Origin: Burkholderia multivorans ATCC BAA-247
GTDB taxonomy: Bacteria > Pseudomonadota > Gammaproteobacteria > Burkholderiales > Burkholderiaceae
Direction of reading: 5' to 3'
DNA length: 64,000 bases
Assembly: GCF_000959525.1 (NCBI RefSeq)
Contig: NZ_CP009832.1
Coordinates: forward strand, 1 to 64,000
Part shown: positions 39,502-47,891 of the stretch, in pieces
Position numbering within the stretch: the stretch's first letter is position 1
How the letters are laid out: each line of letters begins with the position of its first letter
Notes under the pieces: generated by a model
Databases searched by the model: none
Seen by the model: the letters and a program-made list of their open reading frames with translations, nothing else
Told to the model about the DNA's origin: nothing
Translations under genes and position numbers: made by a program

Positions 39502-41829
39502 ATGACCGAATTCAACGACACCCAACAGCAGCTCTCGAAGTTCCGCCTGCGCGTCGCGGCGGCGGGCGTGTTCGTGTTCGTCTGCTTCGGGCTGCTCGCG
39601 AGCCGCTTCTTCTATCTGCAGCTGATGCAGCACGGCAAATATGCGCTGCAGGCCGAGGAAAACCGCATCTCCGTCGCGCCGATCGTGCCGAACCGCGGGA
39701 TCATCACCGACCGCAACGGCGTGATCCTCGCGAAGAACTACTCGGCCTACACGCTCGAGATCACGCCGTCGAAGCTCGACGACACGCTCGAGAACACGAT
39801 CGACAAGCTGTCGCAGATCATCCCGATCGACGCGCGCGACCGCCGCCGCTTCAAGAAGCTGCAGGAAGACTCGAAGAACTTCGAAAGCCTGCCGATCCGC
39901 ACGCGGCTCACCGACGACGAAGTCGCGCGCTTCACCGCGCAGCGCTTCCGCTTTCCGGGCGTCGACGTGCGCGCGCGGCTGTTCCGCCAGTACCCGCTCG
40001 GCACGACCGCCGCGCACGTGATCGGCTATATCGGCCGGATCTCGAAGCGCGACCAGGACCGGATCGACGCGATGAGCGACGAGAACGACAGCGACCAGGA
40101 AACCTACGATCCGCGGCGCGACGCGAACAACTACAAGGGCACCGACTACATCGGCAAGATCGGCGTCGAGCAGAGCTACGAAACGGAGCTGCACGGACTG
40201 ACGGGCTTCGAGGAAGTCGAGGTGACGGCCGGCGGCCGGCCGGTGCGCACGCTCTCGCGCACGCAGGCCACGCCCGGCGACAACCTCGTGCTGTCGCTCG
40301 ACATCGGGCTGCAGCAGGTCGCCGAGCAGGCGTTCGCGGGCAAGCGCGGCGCGCTCGTCGCGATCGAGCCGAAGACGGGCGACGTGCTCGCGTTCGTGTC
40401 GTCGCCGAGCTTCGATCCGAATTCGTTCGTCGACGGCATCGACCAGCAGACCTGGGACGAGCTCAACAACTCGCCCGACAAGCCGCTCTTGAACCGTCCG
40501 CTGCACGGCACCTACCCACCCGGCTCGACCTACAAGCCGTTCATGGCGCTCGCGGGCCTGACGCTCGGCAAGCGCACGCCGGGCTGGGGCTTCCAGGATC
40601 CCGGCTACTTCACGTTCGGCGGCCATACGTTCCGCAACGACGTGCGCTCGGGCCAGGGCTGGGTCGACATGAACAAGGCGATCATGGTGTCGAACGACAC
40701 CTACTTCTACATGCTCGCGCGCGATCTCGGCGTGAACGCGATCGCGAACTTCATGAAGCCGTTCGGCTTCGGCCAGATCACCGGCATCGACATCCAGGGC
40801 GAGGCGCGCGGGATCCTGCCGTCGACCGACTGGAAGAAGAAGGCGTTCAAGAAGGCCGCGCAGCAGAAGTGGTTCGACGGCGAGACGATCAGCCTCGGCA
40901 TCGGCCAGGGCTACAACTCGTTCACGATCCTGCAGCTCGCGCACGCGACCGCGACCCTCGCGAACAACGGCATCGTCATGAAGCCGCACCTCGTGAAGGA
41001 GATCGAGGATCCGATCACGCGCGCGCGCCATCTGACCGTGCCGAAGGAAAGCGGCGTGATCCCGCTGAAGCAGTCCGACATCGACGTCGTCAAGCGCGGG
41101 ATGGAGAACGTGATCGAGAACCCGTCGGGCACCGCGTACAAGGTGTTCCGCGGCGCGCCGTATCTGGCGGCCGGCAAGACCGGTACCGCGCAGGTGTTCT
41201 CGCTGCAGGGCGGCAATTACAAGGGCCACCTGCTCGCCGAGCATCTGCGCGACCACGCGCTGTTCATCGCATATGCGCCGGTCGACCATCCGCAGATCGC
41301 GCTCGCGCTGATCGTCGAGAACGGCGGCTGGGGCGCGCAGTCGGCGGGCCCGATCGCGCGGCGCGTGCTCGACTTCTACCTCGTCGAGCGCCAGAACGCG
41401 CAGAACGAGGCGGCGGCGGTCGCGGCCGCCGCGTCGGCGACGGAACCCGTGAACGCGCCGGTGATCGGCGACGGATCGAAGCCCGTCACCGTCGCGGCCG
41501 GCTTCAAGCCGCTGCCGCAGCCGGTCGTGCCGAACGCGGCCAGTGCGGCGCAGGCGGCGTCCGCTGCGTCGGCAGCCGGCGCATCGGACACGCCCGGCGC
41601 CGCAGGCGCGGCCGCTGCGAGCGCCGCGCCGCCGGCCGACGCGAGCGCAGCGGCACCGCTTGCCGCGAGCCTGCCGCCGATGCGCCGCATGCACCGGCCG
41701 CACCGGCCGGCCGGCGACGATCCGCGCAAGCCGCCGCAGGACGGGCAGCCGTTCGCGGCCGGCCCGCGCGACGACCACTCTCGTGCCACGGCGGCCGCGG
41801 ACGCGGCAAACGCCGGCACCGCTCATTAA
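39502..41829 (+). CDS. mrdA: Penicillin-binding protein 2 (elongasome transpeptidase)
   Basis: 775 residues. One N-terminal membrane anchor (VAAAGVFVFVCFGLLASRFFYLQL), the dimerisation domain (NRGIITDRNGVILAKNYSAY) and the transpeptidase domain with Ser342 in GSTYKPF, SxN as SND in IMVSNDTYF, and Lys559 in AAGKTGTAQVF. It cross-links lateral peptidoglycan and is the target of amdinocillin-type beta-lactams. It is about 140 residues longer than E. coli PBP2 because of an Ala/Pro-rich C-terminal tail from about residue 630, probably periplasmic and disordered. Confidence 0.95.
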   Translation: MTEFNDTQQQLSKFRLRVAAAGVFVFVCFGLLASRFFYLQLMQHGKYALQAEENRISVAPIVPNRGIITDRNGVILAKNYSAYTLEITPSKLDDTLENTIDKLSQIIPIDARDRRRFKKLQEDSKNFESLPIRTRLTDDEVARFTAQRFRFPGVDVRARLFRQYPLGTTAAHVIGYIGRISKRDQDRIDAMSDENDSDQETYDPRRDANNYKGTDYIGKIGVEQSYETELHGLTGFEEVEVTAGGRPVRTLSRTQATPGDNLVLSLDIGLQQVAEQAFAGKRGALVAIEPKTGDVLAFVSSPSFDPNSFVDGIDQQTWDELNNSPDKPLLNRPLHGTYPPGSTYKPFMALAGLTLGKRTPGWGFQDPGYFTFGGHTFRNDVRSGQGWVDMNKAIMVSNDTYFYMLARDLGVNAIANFMKPFGFGQITGIDIQGEARGILPSTDWKKKAFKKAAQQKWFDGETISLGIGQGYNSFTILQLAHATATLANNGIVMKPHLVKEIEDPITRARHLTVPKESGVIPLKQSDIDVVKRGMENVIENPSGTAYKVFRGAPYLAAGKTGTAQVFSLQGGNYKGHLLAEHLRDHALFIAYAPVDHPQIALALIVENGGWGAQSAGPIARRVLDFYLVERQNAQNEAAAVAAAASATEPVNAPVIGDGSKPVTVAAGFKPLPQPVVPNAASAAQAASAASAAGASDTPGAAGAAAASAAPPADASAAAPLAASLPPMRRMHRPHRPAGDDPRKPPQDGQPFAAGPRDDHSRATAAADAANAGTAH

Positions 41830-41840
41830 CGGAGAAAGGC

Positions 41841-42989
41841 ATGCAATTCGACAAGCGCGCCTGGCTCGACAAGATCAAGCAGATGTTCGCGGGCTTCGAC
41901 CGCCCGCTCGCCCTCATCGTGTTCCTGCTGCTGTGCGTCGGGATCGTCACGCTGTACAGCGCGAGCATCGACATGCCGGGCCGCGTCGAGGACCAACTGC
42001 GCAACATCCTGCTGACGTTCGTGCTGATGTGGGTGATCGCGAACATTCCGCCGACGACGCTGATGCGTTTCGCGGTCCCGCTCTATACGTTCGGCGTCGC
42101 GCTGCTCGTCGCGGTCGCGCTGTTCGGCATGACCAAGAAGGGCGCGAAACGCTGGCTGAACGTCGGCGTCGTGATCCAGCCGTCCGAGATTCTGAAGATC
42201 GCGACGCCGCTGATGCTCGCGTGGTACTACCAGCGCCGCGAAGGCGCGCTGCGCTGGTACGACTTCGTCGCCGCGTTCGGGATCCTGCTCGTGCCGGTCG
42301 GCCTGATCGCGAAGCAGCCCGACCTCGGCACCGGCCTGCTCGTGTTCGCGGCCGGCTTCTTCGTGATCTATCTGGCCGGCCTGTCGTTCAAGCTGATCGT
42401 GCCGGTGCTCGTCGCCGGCGTGATCGCGGTCGGCTCGATCGCCGTGTTCGAGGAGCGCATCTGCCAGCCCGAAGTGCAGTGGCCGCTGATGCACGACTAC
42501 CAGAAGCACCGCGTCTGCACGCTGCTCGATCCGACGTCCGATCCGCTCGGCAAGGGCTTCCATACGATCCAGGCGGTGATCGCGATCGGCTCCGGCGGCG
42601 TGCTCGGCAAGGGCTATCTGAAAGGCACGCAGGCGCACCTCGAATTCATTCCGGAAAAGCACACCGACTTCATCTTCGCGGTGTTCTCGGAGGAATGGGG
42701 ACTCGTCGGCGGCCTCGTGCTGCTCACGCTCTACATGGCGCTGATCGCGCGCGGGCTGTATATCGCCGCGCAGGGCGCGACGCTGTTCGGACGGCTGCTC
42801 GCGGGCTCGCTGACGCTCGCGTTCTTCGTCTATGCGTTCGTGAACATCGGGATGGTCAGCGGCGTGCTGCCGGTGGTCGGCGTGCCGCTGCCGTTCATGA
42901 GCTACGGCGGCACCGCGCTCACGACGCTCGGCATCGCGATCGGGATGATCATGAGCGTCGGCCGCCAGCGCCGGCTGATGAAAAGCTGA
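41841..42989 (+). CDS. rodA: Rod-shape glycosyltransferase RodA (SEDS)
   Basis: 382 residues, about ten transmembrane helices. SEDS-family motifs: GAKRWLNVGVVIQPSEILKI, KQPDLGTGLLVFAAG (with the catalytic-type Asp), QAHLEFIPEKHTDFIFAV and GVPLPFMSYGGTALTTL. Polymerises glycan strands from lipid II together with PBP2, encoded 11 bases upstream. Good ribosome site GGAGAAAGG. Last gene of the mre operon; a GC hairpin (42993-43012) follows but lacks a T run. Confidence 0.95.
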   Translation: MQFDKRAWLDKIKQMFAGFDRPLALIVFLLLCVGIVTLYSASIDMPGRVEDQLRNILLTFVLMWVIANIPPTTLMRFAVPLYTFGVALLVAVALFGMTKKGAKRWLNVGVVIQPSEILKIATPLMLAWYYQRREGALRWYDFVAAFGILLVPVGLIAKQPDLGTGLLVFAAGFFVIYLAGLSFKLIVPVLVAGVIAVGSIAVFEERICQPEVQWPLMHDYQKHRVCTLLDPTSDPLGKGFHTIQAVIAIGSGGVLGKGYLKGTQAHLEFIPEKHTDFIFAVFSEEWGLVGGLVLLTLYMALIARGLYIAAQGATLFGRLLAGSLTLAFFVYAFVNIGMVSGVLPVVGVPLPFMSYGGTALTTLGIAIGMIMSVGRQRRLMKS

Positions 42990-43031
42990 GCGCGGGCGGC
43001 GCCGGCCGCCCGTGCGCGCGGCGCGCGCTTC

Positions 43032-43805
43032 TTACTGCGGCGCCGCGTGTGAATCGCCCTGCGCGCCGCTGCCCGCGCCCGGCCCCTGCGCCTTCAGCCG
43101 CGCGCTCAGTTCCTGGTATTTCAATTCCGCCGTCTCGTCGCCTTGGGCAGCCGCCGCCGCGTAATAGGCACGCGCGATGTTCAGATCGCGCGTGACGCCG
43201 TCGCCGCCGCGCTCGTAGAACGACGCGGTCACGTACTGCGCGGTCGGCTCGCCCGCATCGGCCGCCTGCTTGTACCAGAGGAACGCCTGCCGGTTGTCGC
43301 GCGGCGTGCCGCGTCCGTCGAGAAACTGGTTCGCGAGCGACAGCGCGGCCTGCACGTGCCCCTGCTTCGCCGCGCGCAGGAACCAGCGATGCGCTTCGGC
43401 CGGATTGCGCGCGACGAATTCGCCGTCGTCGAACATCCGCCCGTACACGTACTGCGCGTGCGACATGTTCGCGTTCGCCGCACGCTTCAGCCAGCGCAGC
43501 CCTTCGTCGACGTTCGCCGTCACGCCCTCGCCCGTCAGCAGCATCATCGCGTAGTTGAACTGCGCGAGGCGATCGCCGCGCTCGGCCGCGTCATGGAACT
43601 GGACGAGCGCCGCGCGATAGTCGCCCGCGTTGTAGTCGGCGATCGCGGACTGCGTCTCGCGCGCCGGTTCCGGCTGCGCATGCGGCGCACGCTGCGCGGC
43701 CGCCGCCGCGCATAGCGCGCCGAGGCCGAGCGCCGCCGCCAGCCGCGCGGCGCGCGGTGCCCTACGCGCGGCCCGCCCGCGACACGCGCCCTCGGCCGCG
43801 TTCAT
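43032..43805 (-). CDS. Exported Sel1-repeat protein
   Basis: 257 residues with a signal-peptide-like start (RLAAALGLGALCAAAAAQ) and four Sel1-like (TPR-type) repeats, e.g. AQFNYAMMLLTGEGV, AQYVYGRMFDDGEFV, AALSLANQFLDGRGT and YQASFYERGGDGV-like. Likely a periplasmic protein-interaction scaffold; no specific role is visible. Its ATG overlaps the stop of the aldolase gene (ATGA), so the two are coupled although functionally unrelated by family. Confidence 0.82.
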   Translation of the reverse strand: MNAAEGACRGRAARRAPRAARLAAALGLGALCAAAAAQRAPHAQPEPARETQSAIADYNAGDYRAALVQFHDAAERGDRLAQFNYAMMLLTGEGVTANVDEGLRWLKRAANANMSHAQYVYGRMFDDGEFVARNPAEAHRWFLRAAKQGHVQAALSLANQFLDGRGTPRDNRQAFLWYKQAADAGEPTAQYVTASFYERGGDGVTRDLNIARAYYAAAAAQGDETAELKYQELSARLKAQGPGAGSGAQGDSHAAPQ

Positions 43806-44587
43806 GACCGCACCTCCTGCAGTGCCTGCCGCGTCGCCCGCAGCAACCAGATCACGTCGGCCGACAGCGCGATCATCCGGTAGCCGGCGTCGCGGCACTG
43901 GCGTGCGCTCGCGCTGTCCGACGCGAAGATGCCGACCGCGACGCCCGCCTGCCGGCCGGCCGCGAGCACGCGCGCGATCGCGGATTCGACGTCCGGATGT
44001 CGGACGTCGCCGAGATGACCGAGGCTTGCCGCGAGATCGGCCGGCCCGACGAACACGCAGTCGACGCCGGGCGTCGCGGCGATTCGTTCGACCTCGTCGA
44101 TGCCGCGCGCGGATTCGATCTGCACGATCACAGCGATCTGCGCGTTCGCGGTCTGCACGTAGTCGCGCCGCATCCCGAACGCCGCCGCGCGCACCATGCC
44201 GGCCACGCCGCGCACGCCGTCCGGCGACTCGGGCGACGGAAAGCGCGTGAGGCGCACGGCGTGCGCGGCATCGTCCGCCGTCTCGATGCACGGAAACATC
44301 AGCGTGCGCGCGCCGGCGTCGAGCGCGCGCTTCACGAGCCACGGCTCGCGGGCCGGCACGCGCACGACGGGCTCAGTCGGCAGGCGCGCGGCGGCCATCG
44401 CACGCAGCTGCGAGGCGACGTCGCGGCTGTCGTTCGGCGCGTGCTCCATGTCGATGCAGAGCCAGTCGTAGCCCGCATGCGCGAGCGCTTCCGCCGCCGT
44501 GTCGCTCGCGAGCGTCAGCCACAGCCCGTACAGCGGCTCGTCGCCGTCGTGCAGACGTTGTTTTAGGGAATTGGTCAGCGTGCTCAT
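43802..44587 (-). CDS. HpcH/HpaI-family aldolase/citrate lyase
   Basis: 261 residues, TIM barrel. WLCIDMEHAPND (metal/catalytic region), PVVRVPAREPWLVKRALDAGA, IVQIESARGID (metal ligand Glu) and CVFVGPADLAASLGH match 4-hydroxy-2-oxoheptanedioate/2-keto-3-deoxy-L-rhamnonate class II aldolases. Substrate cannot be told; no catabolic operon surrounds it. ATG 44587 (MSTLTNSLKQRL) chosen over an upstream start. Confidence 0.88.
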   Translation of the reverse strand: MSTLTNSLKQRLHDGDEPLYGLWLTLASDTAAEALAHAGYDWLCIDMEHAPNDSRDVASQLRAMAAARLPTEPVVRVPAREPWLVKRALDAGARTLMFPCIETADDAAHAVRLTRFPSPESPDGVRGVAGMVRAAAFGMRRDYVQTANAQIAVIVQIESARGIDEVERIAATPGVDCVFVGPADLAASLGHLGDVRHPDVESAIARVLAAGRQAGVAVGIFASDSASARQCRDAGYRMIALSADVIWLLRATRQALQEVRS

Positions 44588-44812
44588 CGATACGGCCTCC
44601 CGGCGGACAGGCAATCGAACGGGACAAGCAACGGCAGGGTGTGTCGGTCGCGCACGACGGCGCGACGGGCGGCGCTTCGCCGCCTCACGCAGCGATCATA
44701 GCGCGGCGCCGGACGGAATGCGGGTAGGAAAACGCGCAGGGAGGCGCCGCGCACGCTGCGGCGGCCGGACGGACGCGCCGGCCGGCGCACCGGCGGCTCG
44801 ATGCGGCGCAGA

Positions 44813-45265
44813 TCAGCGGCCTGCGTCGCGCTCGACGTCGGCCCAGCAGTTCGGCGTCTCGTAGAGCCGCACGCGCTCGAGGCGCAGGTTCACGCCGTAG
44901 TGCGCGTCGTACACGCTCGCGAGGATGTCGAACGCGATCGCGGCGAGATTTTCGACGGTCGGAATGCGGTCGAGCACGACCGTCTTGTGGTCGGCCATCT
45001 GCTCGAGGAACGAGCGCACGACTTCGTCGCGCGCGTAGACGAGGAATGCGTGGTCCCACTTGCTGACGAGGTGCTCGACCGCAAGCGCCTTCACGTCGGC
45101 GAAATCCATCACCATGCCGCGATCGGGCGCCCCCTCGGTATCGACGAGATCGCCGCGCAGCGTGATTTCGAGCACATAGCGATGGCCGTGCAGGTTCCGG
45201 CACTGGCTGCGGTGATCGGGAATGCGGTGGCCCGCGTCGAATTCGAGTTTTCGGGTAATCAGCAC
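44813..45265 (-). CDS. queD: 6-carboxy-tetrahydropterin synthase QueD
   Basis: 150 residues. Converts dihydroneopterin triphosphate to 6-carboxytetrahydropterin in 7-deazaguanine synthesis. Zinc ligands His13, His26 and His28 and catalytic Cys22 in DAGHRIPDHRSQCRNLHGH; WDHAFLV and PTVENLAAI are the remaining signatures. The start is GTG 45265; no nearby ATG fits. It follows queE by 19 bases and queC precedes, giving a queC-queE-queD operon. Confidence 0.93.
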   Translation of the reverse strand: MLITRKLEFDAGHRIPDHRSQCRNLHGHRYVLEITLRGDLVDTEGAPDRGMVMDFADVKALAVEHLVSKWDHAFLVYARDEVVRSFLEQMADHKTVVLDRIPTVENLAAIAFDILASVYDAHYGVNLRLERVRLYETPNCWADVERDAGR

Positions 45266-45284
45266 GATGTCAAAAAGCCGTGGC

Positions 45285-45917
45285 TCAGGGAATGTTCAGA
45301 TATTTGTGCGTCTGCATCGACAGGCGCCACTGCGGATGCCGCTTGCACCAGTCGATCGCGAGCTTCGTGTTCAGGTCGCGCGACGGGCCGTCCATCGGCT
45401 GCACCAGAAAATACTCGAAGTCGAGCTTCGCGTAATCGGCGAGCCGCTGGTTGTCCTGCGGGATCACGACCTTCAGCTCGTTGCCCTTCGTGACGACGAG
45501 CGGCGCATCGGCCTTCGGGCTCACGCAGATCCAGTCGATCGATTCGAGCACCGGCAGCGAGCCGTTCGTCTCGATCGCGATCTCGAAGCCGGCCGCGTGC
45601 AGCGCGTCCACGAGCGGCTGGTCGAGCTGCAGCATCGGCTCGCCGCCCGTGCAGACGACGAAGCGGTGCGCTTCGCCGTCCGGCCACAGGCTCGCGATCG
45701 TCGCGACGAGCGCGTCGGCATCCTTGAATTTGCCGCCGTTCTCGCCGTCGGTGCCGACGAAGTCGGTATCGCAGAAGCGGCAGACGGCCTGCGCACGGTC
45801 CTCTTCGCGGCCCGACCACAGATTGCAGCCGGCGAACCGGCAGAACACGGCCGGCCGGCCCGCGTTCGCGCCCTCGCCCTGCAACGTGTAGAAAATTTCC
45901 TTGACCGCGTAAGTCAT
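45285..45917 (-). CDS. queE: 7-carboxy-7-deazaguanine synthase QueE (radical SAM)
   Basis: 210 residues. MTYAVKEIFYTLQGEGANAGRPAVFC is the QueE start. The iron-sulfur cluster motif is interrupted: CNLWSGREEDRAQAVCRFCDTDF keeps the CxxC end but has a longer spacing than CxxxCxxC, as in the Burkholderia-type enzyme. VCTGGEPMLQLD, IAIETNG and CVSPKAD bind SAM and substrate. Forms the deazaguanine ring. Confidence 0.93.
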   Translation of the reverse strand: MTYAVKEIFYTLQGEGANAGRPAVFCRFAGCNLWSGREEDRAQAVCRFCDTDFVGTDGENGGKFKDADALVATIASLWPDGEAHRFVVCTGGEPMLQLDQPLVDALHAAGFEIAIETNGSLPVLESIDWICVSPKADAPLVVTKGNELKVVIPQDNQRLADYAKLDFEYFLVQPMDGPSRDLNTKLAIDWCKRHPQWRLSMQTHKYLNIP

Positions 45918-45991
45918 CGTCCTTCGTCCGGCTTGCGCCGCTCGTTGTCGATCAGAATCCGTTCATCGGCCCGCGCCGCCCGCGCGCCGCA

Positions 45992-46726
45992 TCACAGCGG
46001 CGCTTCGGTCACCCGCTCGCCCTTCAGATACGCTTCGTAGCCGCGCTTGCGCAGCTTGCATGCCGGGCATTCGCCGCAGCCGAAGCCCCAGTCGTGCAGT
46101 TCCGCGCGCTCGCCGACGTAGCACGTGTGCGTCTCGACGCGAATCAGCTCGACGAGCGCCTGGCCGCCCAGCTGCTCGGCGAGCTGCCAGGTCTGCGCCT
46201 TGTCGAGCCACATCAGCGGCGTCTCGAGCACGATGCGCGTGTCCATCCCGAGGTTCAGCGCGACCTGCAGCGCCTTCATCGTGTCGTCGCGGCAGTCCGG
46301 GTAGCCCGAAAAATCGGTTTCGCACATCCCGCCGACCAGCACGCGCAGGCCGCGACGATACGCGATTGCCGCGGCGATCGTCATGAACAGCAGGTTGCGG
46401 CCCGGCACGAACGTGTTCGGCAGGCCGTTCGCAGCCGTCTCGATCTCGATCGCGCGCGTCATCGCGGTATCGCTGATCGCGCCGAGCACCGACAGATCGA
46501 TCATGTGATCGTCGCCGAGCCGGTCCGCCCACGCGGGGAACTGCCGCTTCAGCGCTTCGCGCACGCCTTCGCGGCACTCGAGTTCGACGCGATGGCGCTG
46601 GCCGTAGTCGAAGCCGAGCGTTTCGACCGTCTGGTAGCGTTCGAGGGCCCACGCCACGCACGTGGCCGAGTCCTGCCCGCCGGAAAACAGCACGAGCGCG
46701 CCGTCTTTAGCGTCTGTCCGAATCAC
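45992..46726 (-). CDS. queC: 7-cyano-7-deazaguanine synthase QueC
   Basis: 244 residues. ATP pyrophosphatase P-loop [16 protein letters not shown] and C-terminal zinc site [17 protein letters not shown]. Converts 7-carboxy-7-deazaguanine to preQ0, precursor of queuosine in tRNA. Starts at GTG 46726. First gene of queC-queE-queD; no riboswitch was recognised upstream. Confidence 0.94.
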   Translation of the reverse strand: MIRTDAKDGALVLFSGGQDSATCVAWALERYQTVETLGFDYGQRHRVELECREGVREALKRQFPAWADRLGDDHMIDLSVLGAISDTAMTRAIEIETAANGLPNTFVPGRNLLFMTIAAAIAYRRGLRVLVGGMCETDFSGYPDCRDDTMKALQVALNLGMDTRIVLETPLMWLDKAQTWQLAEQLGGQALVELIRVETHTCYVGERAELHDWGFGCGECPACKLRKRGYEAYLKGERVTEAPL

Positions 46727-47010
46727 CGTGATACTCCGTGAATGTATAGGCTCGCGTCGCGCTGCGCCCGATGGCCGGCTGCCGCCGAACGGCCCGACGC
46801 GTGCCGGCCTGCGCCGGCGCGACCAGTATAGGCAGCGCCGTAGCCCGGCAACGCGGTACGGCGCTTATACCGCCCATCGCGCGGCATCGCGGCGCGGACA
46901 TTCGACCGATTGCGCCGGATGCAGATGGCGGTACGCTAAGTCATTGAGCGGGCACGGATTTTATCACGCCGCCGCCAATGCTGCCGGGCGCGCGAGACCC
47001 GCCCCAAACG
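46727..47010. other. Gene-free stretch upstream of queC
   Basis: 284 bases up to the tRNA-Phe terminator. Minus-strand TATAAG around 46864-46869 is a possible queC -10. No preQ1-type pseudoknot or small gene was recognised. Confidence 0.4.
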
Positions 47011-47043
47011 AAAAACCCCAAGAACCTGACGATTCTTGGGGTT
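47011..47043 (-). terminator. Terminator after tRNA-Phe
   Basis: On the minus strand AACCCCAAGAA, eight-base loop, TTCTTGGGGTT (47014-47043), followed by TTT. It begins nine bases after the tRNA end. Confidence 0.88.
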
Positions 47044-47051
47044 GGAACTGC

Positions 47052-47127
47052 TGGTGGCCTGGGGCGGAATCGAACCACCGACACGCGGATTTTCAATCCG
47101 CTGCTCTACCAACTGAGCTACCGGGCC
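47052..47127 (-). tRNA. tRNA-Phe(GAA)
   Basis: 76 bases with encoded CCA. D arm GCTCAGTTGGTAGAGC, anticodon stem GCGGA/TCCGC around loop TTGAAAA (anticodon GAA), variable GTGTC, T arm GGTGG-TTCGATT-CCGCC, discriminator A. Acceptor strands GGCCCGG and CCAGGCC leave a C5-A68 mismatch; all other stems pair fully. It is flanked downstream by its own terminator. Confidence 0.95.
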
Positions 47128-47189
47128 AACGAAGAAACGAGAGTATAGCGACCTCTTTTGAACTGTACAAGCCCTTTTCGTGAAATTTT

Positions 47190-47891
47190 TTACGCCGCGC
47201 CTTCGGACGGCTTCTTGCCGAGTTCGACGCCGAGCTGCTTGAGCTTGCGATACAGGTGCGTGCGTTCGAGGCCGGTCTTTTCCGCGACGCGCGTCATGCT
47301 GCCGTTCTCGCGCGCGAGGTGGTATTCGAAGTACGCGCGTTCGAACGCATCGCGCGCTTCGCGCAGCGGAATGTCGAACGGAATCGCGGCCGTCTGGCCC
47401 GCGAGGCCGAGCGCCGCTGCGACGTCGTCGCCGAGCGTCGGCAGCGCAGCCGCCGACGCGACCGCTGCGGGCCCCGCCGCCTGCCCGGCGCCGGCCTTCG
47501 CCGCCGCATTCGCGGACACCGGCGCCGCGCCGCGCGCGAGCCCGTGCTCGACGGCCTTCAGCAGCTTCTGCAGCGCGATCGGCTTCTCGAGGAAATCGAG
47601 CGCACCGATCTTCGTCGCCTCGACGGCCGTGTCGATCGTCGCGTGCCCGGACATCATGATCACCGGCATCGTCAGCAGGCCTTGAGCCGCCCATTCCTTG
47701 AGCAGCGTGACGCCGTCGGTATCCGGCATCCAGATATCGAGCAGCACGAGATCGGGCGCCTGATTCAGCCGGTATTCCCGCGCAGCCTGCGCGTTCTCCG
47801 CCGCCTCGACGACGTGTCCTTCGTCGCTGAGGATCTCCGAGAGCAATTCCCGGATGCCCATTTCATCATCTACCACCAGGATGGTTGCCAT
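47190..47891 (-). CDS. NtrX-like response regulator lacking the AAA+ domain
   Basis: 233 residues. N-terminal receiver with Asp52 (LVLLDIWMPDTDG) and Lys in FLEKPIALQKLLKAV, an Ala/Gly-rich linker (about 125-160), and a C-terminal Fis-type helix-turn-helix (ARENGSMTRVAEKTGLERTHLYRKLKQLGV). Canonical NtrX (about 450 residues) has a sigma-54-interacting AAA+ domain between these; it is absent, so it probably acts as a simple DNA-binding regulator. It starts right after the ntrY-like stop, one base apart. Confidence 0.88.
   Translation of the reverse strand: MATILVVDDEMGIRELLSEILSDEGHVVEAAENAQAAREYRLNQAPDLVLLDIWMPDTDGVTLLKEWAAQGLLTMPVIMMSGHATIDTAVEATKIGALDFLEKPIALQKLLKAVEHGLARGAAPVSANAAAKAGAGQAAGPAAVASAAALPTLGDDVAAALGLAGQTAAIPFDIPLREARDAFERAYFEYHLARENGSMTRVAEKTGLERTHLYRKLKQLGVELGKKPSEGAA

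Noticed and set aside
38668-41826. A 1052-codon open frame on the minus strand opposite mreC-mreD-mrdA
   Set aside because: Composition is Arg/Ala/Val/His-rich with no family motif, and it lies wholly opposite well-supported genes; a GC-rich antisense frame.
42993-43012. CGGGCGGC/GCCGCCCG hairpin after rodA as terminator
   Set aside because: No T run follows; GC hairpins of this size are common by chance here.
47052-47127. tRNA-Phe as an island attachment site
   Set aside because: No integrase, no duplicated tRNA 3' end in the window, and both flanks are core genes.
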